Shown here: positions 44,013 to 53,886 of the stretch, in pieces
How the letters are laid out: the number at the start of each line of letters is the position of its first letter
How positions within the stretch are numbered: the first letter of the stretch is position 1
Source: Nordella sp. HKS 07
GTDB lineage: Bacteria > Pseudomonadota > Alphaproteobacteria > Rhizobiales > Aestuariivirgaceae
NCBI RefSeq assembly: GCF_011046735.1
Contig: NZ_CP049258.1
Location: forward strand, 558,001-622,000
DNA length: 64,000 bases
Direction: 5' to 3'
Program-made: the position numbers and the translations under genes
The notes under the pieces: generated by a model
The model's input: only the letters and a program-made list of their open reading frames with translations
The model's database searches: none
What the model was told of the DNA's origin: nothing

Positions 44013-44722
44013 CCACGAGCCGCAAATGGGCCGCCGTGCACCGTGTCCGGCTCGGGCACGTCCGCAGGCTTTTGAAATATCGCTATCGTGGCCCCACGGT
44101 GCCCGACGACGACGCCGGACGGGAGGACTTACGCACCCTCCTTCACGTCAAGGCCGTCTGTCACCCTCCCGGGCCTGACCGGGTGCGGAAACTCATCAAC
44201 GAGATCGAGCTCACGGCGCCATGGAAAGACACTAACGCGGCCCAGAAGCTCGCCGATGAGATTGCGGAGAAGCCGCTGACCCTCAAGGCCGATACTCTCG
44301 GTAGGATGCTCCGCATGGATTGGGTCACCCGCGTTGGGCTTCGGCTGTGGCAGATCGGCCCCGAAGACCTTGATGCCGAAGCGCGCAAGCAACAGCGAAA
44401 GCGTCGGGACCGCGAGCGTAAGGGAGACGCTCGCCGGGATCAGGGCCGAAAGCCACGCGCCGAATATGAAGGCAAATCTCTGTCACGTCTCAAGCCTTGG
44501 GAAGCAGAGGGCATATCGCGAGCGTCGTGGTACCGCAGGCAGAACCGTGAACCGGTGGCACAGGTGTGTCCGCAGACCAATGGATCGATGAGACAAGTGT
44601 GTCCGCAAAGTACCTTTCTTAATCCAGTGGACACACCTGTCTCACGGCACGAAGGGGGCTCGGGAAAACACCGAGGTGATGTCTCCAGTGTACATCATCC
44701 TGAGTCAGGGAGACGGCGGTGA
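44009..44722 (+). CDS. Hypothetical basic protein with embedded DNA repeats
   Basis: About 237 aa from a GTG that overlaps the helicase stop (GTGA). The N-terminal ~130 residues are helical (LGHVRRLLKYRYRGPTVPDD, HVKAVCHPPGPDRVRKLINE). Next is a basic stretch (ARKQQRKRRDRERKGDARRD), then a polar tail with repeats AQVCPQTNG and RQVCPQST. The DNA for that tail carries iteron-like repeats. Position after a helicase and embedded repeats suggest a replication-initiator-like protein with its origin inside the gene; I do not recognise the family. Confidence 0.65.
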   Translation: MTTSRKWAAVHRVRLGHVRRLLKYRYRGPTVPDDDAGREDLRTLLHVKAVCHPPGPDRVRKLINEIELTAPWKDTNAAQKLADEIAEKPLTLKADTLGRMLRMDWVTRVGLRLWQIGPEDLDAEARKQQRKRRDRERKGDARRDQGRKPRAEYEGKSLSRLKPWEAEGISRASWYRRQNREPVAQVCPQTNGSMRQVCPQSTFLNPVDTPVSRHEGGSGKHRGDVSSVHHPESGRRR

Positions 44723-44783
44723 CCAACAGGCAAGCGCTAGAGCGCAAAGCCCCGATGGTAAACGGACACACCTGTCTCACGGC
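44559..44783. repeat. Iteron-like repeat cluster, four copies in alternating orientation
   Basis: Core TGAGACAGGTGTGTCCG or its complement: 44559-44575 (CACAGGTGTGTCCGCAG), 44589-44607 (TGAGACAAGTGTGTCCGCA), and inverted at 44629-44648 and 44764-44783 (both exactly GGACACACCTGTCTCACGGC). The inverted pairs could also fold as hairpins. Such spaced repeats next to a helicase resemble an origin or operator array. Confidence 0.75.
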
Positions 44784-44934
44784 CAATGTCCCGCCTGGCT
44801 CGATGCCGACCTTTACTGACCTCAATGCCTTTCCCGGCCGGAAACCCGCCTGCGATCGCCGACGAGTTGGAGACGGCCCCACGATGACGCCGCCTGATGG
44901 AGGGGGGACTCGAAAGTCTGCAAGGTGGCGCTGA
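44719..44934 (+). CDS. Small hypothetical ORF ending the helicase operon
   Basis: 71 aa starting from a GTG that overlaps the previous stop (GTGA), continuing the coupled operon. It reads TNRQALERKAPMVNGHTCLT, then Pro/Arg-rich sequence. It spans the fourth repeat copy. Composition is weak and it may be non-functional. Confidence 0.4.
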   Translation: MTNRQALERKAPMVNGHTCLTANVPPGSMPTFTDLNAFPGRKPACDRRRVGDGPTMTPPDGGGTRKSARWR

Positions 44935-45128
44935 AGCGGACCCCCGAGGCCGTCATAGAGAGATTTTTTTCACCGCGTCAAAATGTTGGGACACGACCAG
45001 TTTGTGTGGCGTTCTGGTGTCAGGTTTTTTTACGCTATGCAAGACAGGTGGAACTATCCCAATGGTTGATTCCGCTATCGCTGATCAACTGCCTGGCTTG
45101 GTCGGTCCACTGCCTTGGATAGTCGAAA

Positions 45129-45161
45129 AGGTCGTCGGTTCGATTCCGACGGGCTCCACCA
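45129..45161 (+). other. tRNA 3'-end fragment, candidate attachment site
   Basis: AGGTCGTCGGTTCGATTCCG followed by ACGGGCTCCACCA: a 5 bp T-stem GTCGG/CCGAC around TTCGATT, a 7-base acceptor GGGCTCC, then ACCA. No matching GGAGCCC 5' half is found upstream, so only the 3' part is present. It differs from the fragment at 39797, so the two do not flank one simple island. The tRNA type is not assigned. Confidence 0.65.
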
Positions 45162-45497
45162 CTCACTCCTTGATATTATCGGGCTTTCGATAAGGATACG
45201 AACTTACCCGATATTTCCGCGACTTAGCGCTCAAATGCGGGAGCGATTGCGTCTCTGTCAGTCTCTGTGTCGTCCGGCACGCTCGATGTTTGCGGAAAAT
45301 CTCTAACGCCAGAAAAGTGTTTCCGAGATTCGCTACACTGCTTGCGTGGAGACCAGTTCGACTGCGCGAAGAGACCGGTTCGTATGTCGCTCAAAAGCTC
45401 AGTCGTTTGCCAGGCGCAGAACAAGTCGAGTCTTATCCAAACAGATTGTCCGCCGGGGATGACCACCGCAATGGCGCAATCAGAGCGCGACTGAAGA
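45162..45497. other. Spacer between tRNA remnant and recombinase cassette
   Basis: 336 bp with no supported gene. A short stem TTATCG-GGCTTT-CGATAA lies near 45177-45194. The rest has only shadow frames. Confidence 0.35.
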
Positions 45498-47071
45498 TCA
45501 GGCGATTCCGAGAAGGCGTCGTTGCTCAGCCCAGTCCAAAGGAAGCTCCGTCAGGCGGGTAAGGCCGAGACCGCGTGGCAGACGTCCCTCGATCGCTGCA
45601 GCGACGATGTCCGACGCCAGAAAGGCGAGAGATAGGGTGTGCCTGACAGTTCTTTCGCTGCAGCCCTCCCTCAGGGCTAGAGTTCCTGTGTCCGCCACTT
45701 TGCCACCAATCAGCTCGTCGAGCCAGACAATCGCTTTGTGAATTGCCTTCAACAGGCGAGTACGATTCTCAATCTTCATGGGCTGTTGGGCCGCGGCATC
45801 ACTTCCCTGCGGCACCAGCAAGTCGCGTTTGCGGGTCGTCGGAGGGGGTGGTGCCCAGGGGATGGTAATAATCTCGGCCGTGCTGGCTCCATCGGTCGTA
45901 TTGATCGCGACATCGAGGGTTCCGTTACGGATCACGACTTGGCCCAAGTACCTTTCGACCAGATCCCGGTCTTCCATTCCACCCTCGCCGGACACTTTGT
46001 CTCTGAGGGCGGTGAGAACTGCTTTCTCGATTTCGTTTGCCGGAAGACGCGGAACCGATCCAGCCTGTCCCCTTTGACCCTGGACGAGGGCAGTCGACAC
46101 ATAATAGCGATAGCGGACTCCCTTTTGATCGCATAGGTCGGTGACATCCGATTATTCCGGTCATCGAAGAACTTTCCGGTCAGAAGTGCCTCCGAGGCGA
46201 GACGATCTTCCCGGCGGACCTGTAGATTGTGCGAAAGCCGGGCCTGAACCGTATCGAAGAGAACAGGGTCAATAATAGGCTGGTGCTCTCCCTTGTAACT
46301 CTGCCCCTGGTGATTGATCTCGCCGAGATAGACCCGGTTACGCAGGATGTGATTGAGGGGGCCATTGGTCAGAGGACCGCCTCCCACGGTGCGCCCGGAC
46401 GACAAGGTTCTCACTCTGGTAATAATACCCTTCTCGCGCAAATCCTTTTGCAGGGCGGGGAGCGAGCCAAGCTCCAGATAGCGAGCGAAGATCAGCTTGA
46501 CGGTCGCCGCCTCTCCATCATCTACAATCAGGTGCTTGTTCTCGACCCGGTAACCAAGCGGGACGACCCCTCCCACCCACAGGCCCTTTTTCTTTGAGGC
46601 GGCTATCTTGTCACGGATTCTTTCGCCCGTAACCTCCCGCTCGAACTGCGCGAAGGAGAGAAGGACATTGAGGGTGAGGCGTCCCATTGATGTGGTCGTG
46701 TTGAAGGACTGGGTCACCGATACGAAAGAGACCCCATGGCCGTCGAACAATTCCACGAGCTTTGCAAAGTCGGCCAGCGCACGGGTCAGCCGATCCACTT
46801 TATAGACAACGACGATATCGATCCTTCTGGCCCGGATGTCGTCGAGTAACTGCTGCACAGCAGGCCGCTCCAGCGAACCACCCGAGTATCCTCCATCATC
46901 ATAAGTTCTTGAGAGGGCCTTCCAGCCTTCCGAAGCTTGGCTTTTTATGTAGGCCGAACAGGCCTCTCTTTGTGCATCGAGAGAGTTGAAGTCTTGCTCC
47001 AATCCCTGGTCGCTCGAGACGCGCGTATAGATCGCACAGCGCGCGGCAACGCGTTCAGATGGCTTGGTCAT
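45498..47071 (-). pseudogene. Large serine recombinase with frameshift
   Basis: Resolvase-type catalytic domain from the ATG at 47071: RCAIYTRVSSDQGLEQDFNS (catalytic Ser in RVSS), YDDGGYSGGSLERPAVQQLL, VYKVDRLTRALADF, then the recombinase domain (VPLGYRVENKHLIVDDGEAA, NHILRNRVYLGEINHQGQSY). At 46123-46126 (T4 on the plus strand) one base is missing. Restoring it turns IKRESAIAI into IKKGVRYRYYVSTALVQGQR and joins the C-terminal part ending LDWAEQRRLLGIA at 45498. Likely site-specific integrase of a mobile element, inactivated or misread. Confidence 0.88.
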
Positions 47072-47513
47072 TTCTGGGAAGCCTTCCGATCCAGACCGAA
47101 GAATCGACGACCGTTCCATTTGGTGCCGGTGATAGCGAAGGCGGTCTCGGACAGGCTGCTATACCCGACCAGGCGAAGCCATTCTCCAGAACCATAACCC
47201 TGTGCAGCTCGCCGCCATGCTCCCTGATGAGAACGCTGCCGGGCCGAAGCCCGGAAGCATTTGATGGAGACAGGCCTCCTGCCAGGACCTTGTTGAGGGT
47301 GACGCGAAGAGAGCGGTGCGGGTCACCTGACACTTTCGCCTGAATACGGTAATGCAGCAGGCGCTGGAAGAGGGTGCGTGGAAGATGCGTTGGCACGTTC
47401 CTACCAAACCTCACGCGCCAGAGACGATGGAGCTCGGCATCTTCAAGCGAAGAGAGTTGGCCGAAATCGATCGCCGAGACCAATTGTTCAACGTTCTCTA
47501 GAATTTTTTGCAT
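47068..47513 (-). pseudogene. DUF2924 protein with 3' frameshift
   Basis: MQKILENVEQLVSAIDFGQL, then LEDAELHRLWRVRFGRNVPT and FQRLLHYRIQAKVSG match the DUF2924 family found beside serine recombinases. The uninterrupted frame derails after ENGFAWSG. Adding one base at the C3 run 47163-47165 gives SSLSETAFAITGTKWNGRRF then FGLDRKASQK with a stop at 47068, the usual ending. The restored stop overlaps the recombinase ATG (ATGA), which supports the correction. Confidence 0.82.
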
Positions 47514-47525
47514 CTGGCCTCTCCG

Positions 47526-47786
47526 CTACTTGATCGAGTAACGGCGGTCTGAGCCTGGGGCCTTCTCTGACGACAGAGACAGTCCGAGCTTTTTGCGGAC
47601 GTGGCCGGCCAGAAAACCTCGGACCGAATGGAGTTGCCAGCCCGCAGCTTTGGCAAGTTCATCGATGGTTGCCCCTCCGGGGCGGGCCAGCAGCTTTAGG
47701 AGGCCGTCAGTCTTGGTGAGAGAGGGTCCCCCAGATTTGCGGCTTAGGGACTTGGTTTTGGATTGATGGCGCGTGAACTTGGGCAT
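47526..47786 (-). CDS. DUF3489 small HTH-like protein
   Basis: 86 aa. A basic N-terminus (PKFTRHQSKTKSLSRKS) precedes a winged-helix-like domain: TKTDGLLKLLARPGGATIDE, LAKAAGWQLHSVRGFLAGHV, RKKLGLSLSSEKAPGSDRRY. This is the DUF3489 pattern. With DUF2924 and the serine recombinase it forms a recurrent three-gene cassette in alphaproteobacteria, 12 bp from DUF2924. Probably a DNA-binding accessory; not proven. Confidence 0.85.
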   Translation of the reverse strand: MPKFTRHQSKTKSLSRKSGGPSLTKTDGLLKLLARPGGATIDELAKAAGWQLHSVRGFLAGHVRKKLGLSLSSEKAPGSDRRYSIK

Positions 47787-48257
47787 CGTGGTGCATCCTA
47801 GTTAGCGCTGGCCATTCCAGCGCTTGCACCACCTCGAGCCCGGGATCGACCGGGCTTGGAGTTAATCAGGGTACCTTTACCGCCTCTTATCCATGCTTGC
47901 TGTGCCGCGGAAGTCCAGCGAAATATCACCGCCGGTTCTGAGGCTAACCGCATCATCTCTCTCCGCCAGTTTCATGTTATAAATAGTTGTTTTTGTTTAT
48001 ATTTTTTTATGCGCCTCTTTTTTCGTCCTAGGCTCCGTCCTAGTTTCGGCGTTCAGTGTGAAGCGTCTGTCGGATAGGCTCTCACCGTTTTCGCTCCCGG
48101 CAGTCGAGTAGTCCGCAGGCCGTCGTTGTGGATACTGGCGAGCGGCTTTCGTCCTCTTCGCTGCTGGGAGGCAATTGGCTGCATAGTGCTCAAGACGCGC
48201 CGTGCGTCTGCGTCCCTTCAATGAAACTTTACCTGATGGGAAATCGTTGGGCATCAC
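47787..48257. other. Intergenic region upstream of the recombinase cassette
   Basis: 471 bp without a supported gene. It includes an AT-rich patch near 47975-48012 (TATAAATAGTTGTTTTTGTT) that stands out from the GC-rich surroundings and could be a foreign or promoter segment. Confidence 0.35.
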
Positions 48258-48608
48258 ATGACGTGGATCAATTTAATCACCGCGGGTGGGATGCTCGCTT
48301 GCCTAGCGCTGGCACCACCCGCTGCAGCAAAGAGCATGTGGAACGCGGACAAGCTCTACGCCGAATGCAGTCGGTCGAGCGCTCGCTGTGCATCGTATCT
48401 TGCCGCAGTTGTTGATACAGCAAATGAGGCTGCGGTGATTGCCACGGAAAAGTTGGTGATCTGCCTCCCTCCAAGAGCGAAGGTGGGAAGGCTTGGGAAG
48501 GTTGTTCTGAAGGAATTGGAGGCGCGACCACAGGCTCGCACAGGCTCGGCTGCTTCCGTTGCTTTGAGGGCTCTGAAGAGGAAATGGCCCTGCCCCAAAC
48601 AGTTTTGA
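48258..48608 (+). CDS. Rap1a/Tai-like small exported protein
   Basis: 116 aa. Signal peptide TWINLITAGGMLACLALAPP, cleaved near AAA. The mature part has LYAECSRSSARCASYLAAVV, VICLPPRAKVGRLGKVVLKE and ALKRKWPCPKQF. This Cys pattern and wPC ending match the Rap1a/Tai domain, known from immunity proteins of type VI amidase effectors but widespread in unrelated contexts. No effector gene is adjacent, so immunity is not claimed. Confidence 0.7.
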   Translation: MTWINLITAGGMLACLALAPPAAAKSMWNADKLYAECSRSSARCASYLAAVVDTANEAAVIATEKLVICLPPRAKVGRLGKVVLKELEARPQARTGSAASVALRALKRKWPCPKQF

Positions 48609-49068
48609 GTGGGACGGTAGAGCATCTGGGCCAGCTGCCGCCCGACGCTCGACTCCATGGCCATGAGCCGATGCCGTAGTCGCTGATACCGCTCAGCGCT
48701 TGTTCTCAGATAGCCGCTCTATCTCCGCGAGACGGATCAGCCGTTGCTTCCTGTTATTCCATGAGTGTCTTCTGGGCGTAGGTCGTGTCAGCGACTGCCG
48801 CAGTCAGGAAGCAATAAGTCGCTCCTGTGGGTCAATCTGATTGTCGGCGCGGTCCGCGTCTTTTCTGCTCTCCAAAAGGGTCTTGTGCATACGAGTGCTT
48901 TAGTGAGGCCCAGGTTTGGATCAGGGGCGGCCGAGGTACCGGAGGTCGCGCCGCGCCGCTCCCCTGTCGATCCCCTCCTCGCATTTTTCGTCAGAATTTT
49001 GGCCGCCAGTGATGTGGTTGGCTATGCTATGATCGACACGCCTTCAGGAAGGGAACAGGCGGGCAGTC
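48609..49068. other. Intergenic region
   Basis: 460 bp with no supported gene. The only clear element is the ribosome-site-like GGAAGGGAACAGG upstream of the GTG at 49069. Confidence 0.3.
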
Positions 49069-49278
49069 GTGGCCCATAGGTATTTCAATCCAGAGCGCAT
49101 GGCCGAGCTTTCTCGGGTCTTTGTTGAGCTGCGTACTCATTTGGCCGACCGGTGTATCAGCGATAACGCAACGCTCGAAACCATAGCGCACCGTATCATT
49201 TATCTCGCGGGCTGTGGCCGAAGTCCGGCCGAAATACTTGCAGAGATGCTGCGGCGCGACGCGACTTCAAAGGCGTAG
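49069..49278 (+). CDS. Small hypothetical protein
   Basis: 69 aa from a GTG. It reads AHRYFNPERMAELSRVFVEL, RTHLADRCISDNATLETIAH and RIIYLAGCGRSPAEILAEML: an amphipathic helical protein of the type common in rhizobial accessory regions. No family assignment. Confidence 0.55.
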   Translation: MAHRYFNPERMAELSRVFVELRTHLADRCISDNATLETIAHRIIYLAGCGRSPAEILAEMLRRDATSKA

Positions 49279-49321
49279 GTCGGCTGGGGTTAGCGGGGCC
49301 GCCCGACGCCCTTCGGCAGCT

Positions 49322-49545
49322 TCACGTCTTGGTCCCTGCGATGTGACGCGTCATGCGGCCCAAGTCGACGTCTCTCGCCCTGATCCGTGCAATTTCTTCG
49401 AGTCTCGCGCCGGTCAGCGCCGCGATCATGCTCGCGTCATAGACGTCACCGCATAGGCCAAAGAGCGTCTCGATCTCCTCGTCAGAGAACGCCCGCTTCT
49501 TCTCGCCCGGTCTCTTTGGGTCAGCCTTCGGCCTAAACCGCGATC
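49322..49545 (-). pseudogene. Tyrosine integrase fragment (catalytic Arg region)
   Basis: The minus frame reads KKRAFSDEEIETLFGLCGDV, YDASMIAALTGARLEEIARI and RARDVDLGRMTRHIAGTKT, then stops at 49322. This is the box I region of a tyrosine recombinase with catalytic Arg in TGARLEEIARI. No N-terminus and no HxxR/Tyr boxes are nearby. A third integrase relic marking the edge of the heat-shock block. Confidence 0.75.
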
Positions 49546-49706
49546 AATGATTGAACCTTCCTAGGCGAGCCCTTCGTCCTCCATCCAATCCCAATACCCG
49601 GGCAGCGCCGTCAACGGTAATCCTTTTCCCCAAAACTCCATATCCTACCAATTGCCCTACCAAAGGCCCACCTCCGGTTCCCCGAGGCGGGCATGGTCAA
49701 TGGCGG

Positions 49707-51377
<1,671 letters not shown>

Positions 51378-51404
51378 CATTGACTGGGTGCGATTAGTGC
51401 CAGG

Positions 51405-51719
51405 TCAGGCCGCACGCTTTACGGGGGCCTTCTCCTCGATCACACCCATGACGTCGCTCTCCTTCAGGATGAGCAGCTCTTCGCCATCGAGCTTGATCTC
51501 AGTGCCGGACCATTTGCCGAAAAGGATGCGGTCCCCCTTCTTGACATCGAGCGGCTGAAGCGCGCCCTTGTCGTCGCGCCCACCGGGGCCGACGGCCAGG
51601 ACCTCGCCTTCCTGCGGCTTCTCTTTTGCGGTGTCCGGGATGATGATGCCGCCTGCCGTTTTCTCATCGGCGTCGATGCGGCGGACCAGGATACGGTCAT
51701 GCAATGGACGGAACGTCAT
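51405..51719 (-). CDS. groES: Co-chaperonin GroES (10 kDa)
   Basis: 104 aa ring-forming lid of GroEL. The ATG at 51719 follows GAGGAG. Motifs: [20 protein letters not shown] at the start, [20 protein letters not shown] (mobile loop) near residue 23, [20 protein letters not shown] near 62 and [11 protein letters not shown] near the end. First gene of the groESL operon, with a candidate heat-shock promoter about 105 bp upstream. Confidence 0.98.
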   Translation of the reverse strand: MTFRPLHDRILVRRIDADEKTAGGIIIPDTAKEKPQEGEVLAVGPGGRDDKGALQPLDVKKGDRILFGKWSGTEIKLDGEELLILKESDVMGVIEEKAPVKRAA

Positions 51720-51824
51720 ATCGTTCTCCTCGTTGGACAAACAGATTTTTGAGAGGTTCCACCGCCCAGCCCGCGGGGGCCACAGCGGGGTCCGCGATAC
51801 CTCATGGGCATCGCGTGCAATACG

Positions 51825-51889
51825 AGCTAATTTGCCCCCGCGTGATTTCAAGAGGTCTGGCGAAAAATTTTAGCACTCACCCATTGAGT
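51825..51889 (-). promoter_or_regulatory. Candidate RpoH promoter and CIRCE half-site of groESL
   Basis: On the minus strand, CTTGAA (51852-51847), 11 bases, then GCAAATTAGCT (51835-51825). The same CTTGAA-N11 spacing occurs before two Hsp20 genes. Upstream of it lies TTAGCACTC (51870-51878) followed by ACCCATT and GAGT, which matches one intact half and the start of the other half of a CIRCE (HrcA) site. The half-site is on the far side of the promoter, so it may be degenerate. Confidence 0.5.
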
Positions 51890-51982
51890 CGGCCAGCAAG
51901 AGGCCGGCAATGGATGCACCGGAACCCTCGCAGAACGAGACTGTTATTCTGCCTATCCGCATCCTGGGTATAAGAGGGACGT

Positions 51983-52251
51983 ATGATCAGCAAAGAATTC
52001 CTGCTTCGCATGCACGGCTACGGCCTTACCACGGCCGAGATCCATTACCACCTTCCCGACTATCCCGGTTTGCTGCAACTCTTCCTATGGTCACACCACG
52101 ACCTGGCGCCGGAATTCCCAACATTGATGGGCTTTCTCAGCTATTGGGAGCGTGAGATCGAGGGCAAGCTGCATTCGGTGCGCATGCTCATCACGCACTC
52201 GTGGAGCAGGCAGAGTGGCGTCATTTCGGCAAGGAGATCGCCCTCCCGTGA
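51983..52251 (+). pseudogene. Usg-family protein gene with frameshift
   Basis: MISKEFLLRMHGYGLTTAEI, HYHLPDYPGLLQLFLWSHHD and LAPEFPTLMGFLSYWEREIE then GKLHSVR match the Usg family (about 90 aa, alphaproteobacterial, function unclear). At ~52187 one base appears lost (ATGCTC instead of ATGGCTC). Restoring it gives AHHALVEQAEWRHFGKEIAL-P and a stop at 52251, an 89-aa protein of normal length. Confidence 0.8.
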
Positions 52252-52662
52252 GTACGCCAGCTTCCGTTTATCCAGCGAAAAAACAAGCCGGCCACAACCC
52301 TCATGCTGTCGACTAAGGACGGATCGTGGTGAACCAGAGGCTACGGCTGCGCCCATCCCGGCGACTGGGCGGTGGCGGCCGGCGAAATCGCCGAGAAGCC
52401 GAGCGCCCAAGGCGAGATCAATGACCAGAGACCCCAACCTGATGGAATGCAAAAAGCGCGATCACCCCGATCACCGCGACGGCCACACGTAGAACGCCCC
52501 ACGGCCAGCGGCGCACCCGAACTATCATTGGCGGGGTATCTCGCCGGAAAAATGATTGTGTTTATGTGTTGACTGACAATCTCCACCATTGCTGATCCCT
52601 CCCAATTTGGCGAAGGACGCAGCCGGCGGCGGCCGATGGACTGCCGCCGGCCCTCACAAGAC
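52252..52662. other. Intergenic region with hsp20 3' stem-loop
   Basis: About 410 bp. A 9 bp inverted repeat GCCGGCGGC/GCCGCCGGC at 52622-52651 lies just past the end of the minus-strand Hsp20 gene and may act as its terminator, though without a T-tract. A 36-codon frame with one hydrophobic stretch (MIVRVRRWPWGVLRVAVAVI...) on the minus strand near 52426-52536 is unsupported. Confidence 0.4.
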
Positions 52663-53166
52663 TCAGCTCTTGATCGCGATGCGCTTAATCTGCGACTGCG
52701 CCTTTTCGCTCTTGGGCAGCAAGATGTGCAGCACGCCGTTCCTGAAGCGCGCCTCGACCCTGTCCTCCTCGACGTCGACCCCGAGCGGGATGCGGCGCTC
52801 GAAATGGCCATAGAAGCGCTCCGAGAAGCGTCTATCCTTGTCTTCCGTCTGGGACTGTTTATCACCTTTCAGCGTCAGCACGCCGTCGCCGAGCAGGACT
52901 TCGACGTCTTTCTCGTCGAGGCCAGGTATCTCCGCTGTCACCTGGACGTCTTTGTCCGTTTCAGAGATCTCGACATTCGGCCAGGATCCGTTGAAGGACG
53001 AAAGCGATCCAAAGCGCGGCAGCTGGGTGTCGAAGCTGCGGAAGACGTCATCGAACAGGCGGTTCACTTCTCGGTGGAGCGAGAGAAACGGGCTACGTTC
53101 CTCTTCGCGATAGGCATTCGGGGCCGTGGAATTCCGGCCCCAGGGTATGAGAGCACGTACATTCAT
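52663..53166 (-). CDS. Small heat-shock protein Hsp20 (class with VRxLIPW N-terminus)
   Basis: 167 aa alpha-crystallin-type chaperone that holds unfolded proteins. N-terminal segment MNVRALIPWGRNSTAPNAYR, then HREVNRLFDDVFRSFDTQLP. The crystallin domain WPNVEISETDKDVQVTAEIP starts near residue 62, with GLDEKDVEVLLGDGVLTLKG and the end strand GVLHILLPKSEKAQ. First of two adjacent minus-strand hsp20 genes with a 92 bp gap. It lacks the ROSE-like leader of its neighbours. Confidence 0.95.
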   Translation of the reverse strand: MNVRALIPWGRNSTAPNAYREEERSPFLSLHREVNRLFDDVFRSFDTQLPRFGSLSSFNGSWPNVEISETDKDVQVTAEIPGLDEKDVEVLLGDGVLTLKGDKQSQTEDKDRRFSERFYGHFERRIPLGVDVEEDRVEARFRNGVLHILLPKSEKAQSQIKRIAIKS

Positions 53167-53258
53167 GGCTTCCTCATTTCAGTTTCTCTGTCAAAATTTG
53201 TTCCCAAGCGCTGGGCTCATCGCCCATCGCCCTGCGCACGAAGCGCGTCCGGGAAAAC

Positions 53259-53735
53259 TCAGGCTGCGCGCTTCCCGGCTTCGATCCGCTTGGTCTGGAC
53301 CTTCGGAGGCGACCCGGTGAATGCAACCGCGATGCGGCGCGGCTTCATCTCATCGGGAAGCTCGCGCTTCAGCTCGATCGTGAGCAGGCCGTTTACCAGA
53401 CTTGCGTCTGAGACCTTCACATGGTCGGCGAGCTCAAACCGGCGCTGAAATGCGCGACCGTTAATGCCGCGATGGAGGTATTGTCCGTTGTCCTCGCCGG
53501 TTTTCTCGCCCGACACAACGAGCATGTTCTGCTCTTGTGTAACGGTCAGTTCGTCTTGGGTAAATCCGGCCACCGCCATGGTAATGCGATAGTCGTCCTC
53601 ACCAATCTTGGCGATGTTGTAAGGCGGCCATTTATCGATCGATTCGACGCGGCTCGCGGCCTCGAGAGCGTCCAGCACGCGGTCAAAACCGATGCCCGAC
53701 CGGTACAGTGGGGTAAAGTCAAAGGTGGTTCTCAT
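53259..53735 (-). CDS. Small heat-shock protein Hsp20 (HspA/IbpA-like)
   Basis: 158 aa. MRTTFDFTPLYRSGIGFDRV is the usual start of rhizobial class-A sHsps. The crystallin domain begins YNIAKIGEDDYRITMAVAGF, then TQDELTVTQEQNMLVVSGEK, INGRAFQRRFELADHVKVSD and GLLTIELKRELPDEMKPRRI. The ATG at 53735 lies behind GGAGGATGT and a ROSE-like thermometer, with an RpoH-like promoter at 53844-53871. Likely a holdase induced by heat. Confidence 0.96.
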   Translation of the reverse strand: MRTTFDFTPLYRSGIGFDRVLDALEAASRVESIDKWPPYNIAKIGEDDYRITMAVAGFTQDELTVTQEQNMLVVSGEKTGEDNGQYLHRGINGRAFQRRFELADHVKVSDASLVNGLLTIELKRELPDEMKPRRIAVAFTGSPPKVQTKRIEAGKRAA

Positions 53736-53741
53736 AGCCAC

Positions 53742-53760
53742 ATCCTCCTTGGAGCAACAT
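53742..53760 (-). promoter_or_regulatory. ROSE-like RNA thermometer core of hsp20
   Basis: The transcript reads UUGCU-CCAA-GGAGGAU just before the start codon: the UYGCU signature of ROSE elements opposite the Shine-Dalgarno sequence, with a 4-base loop. In the known ROSE family this hairpin hides the ribosome site at low temperature and melts on heating. Upstream GC-rich segments (53770-53830) can form the additional stems. The same signature precedes the hsp20 gene at 54861. Confidence 0.78.
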
Positions 53761-53843
53761 GGATACAGGTTTTCCCATCGTCGGATGCCTGCCGGCACCC
53801 GCCGACCGCGCGGGCCCCCCTTTGGGCAGCCCACGCCCCCACG

Positions 53844-53871
53844 ATTTAGTTAGGCTTGTTAGAGGTTCAAG
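53844..53871 (-). promoter_or_regulatory. Candidate RpoH (heat-shock sigma) promoter of hsp20
   Basis: Minus strand CTTGAA (53871-53866), 11 bases, then CCTAACTAAAT (53854-53844). The spacing and shape equal those upstream of the hsp20 gene at 54861 (CTTGAA-N11-CCCAACTAGAT) and resemble groES. Fits the alphaproteobacterial RpoH consensus of CTTG plus a C-T-rich -10 box. Confidence 0.6.
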
Positions 53872-53886
53872 AGGCCTCCAGGCTGG

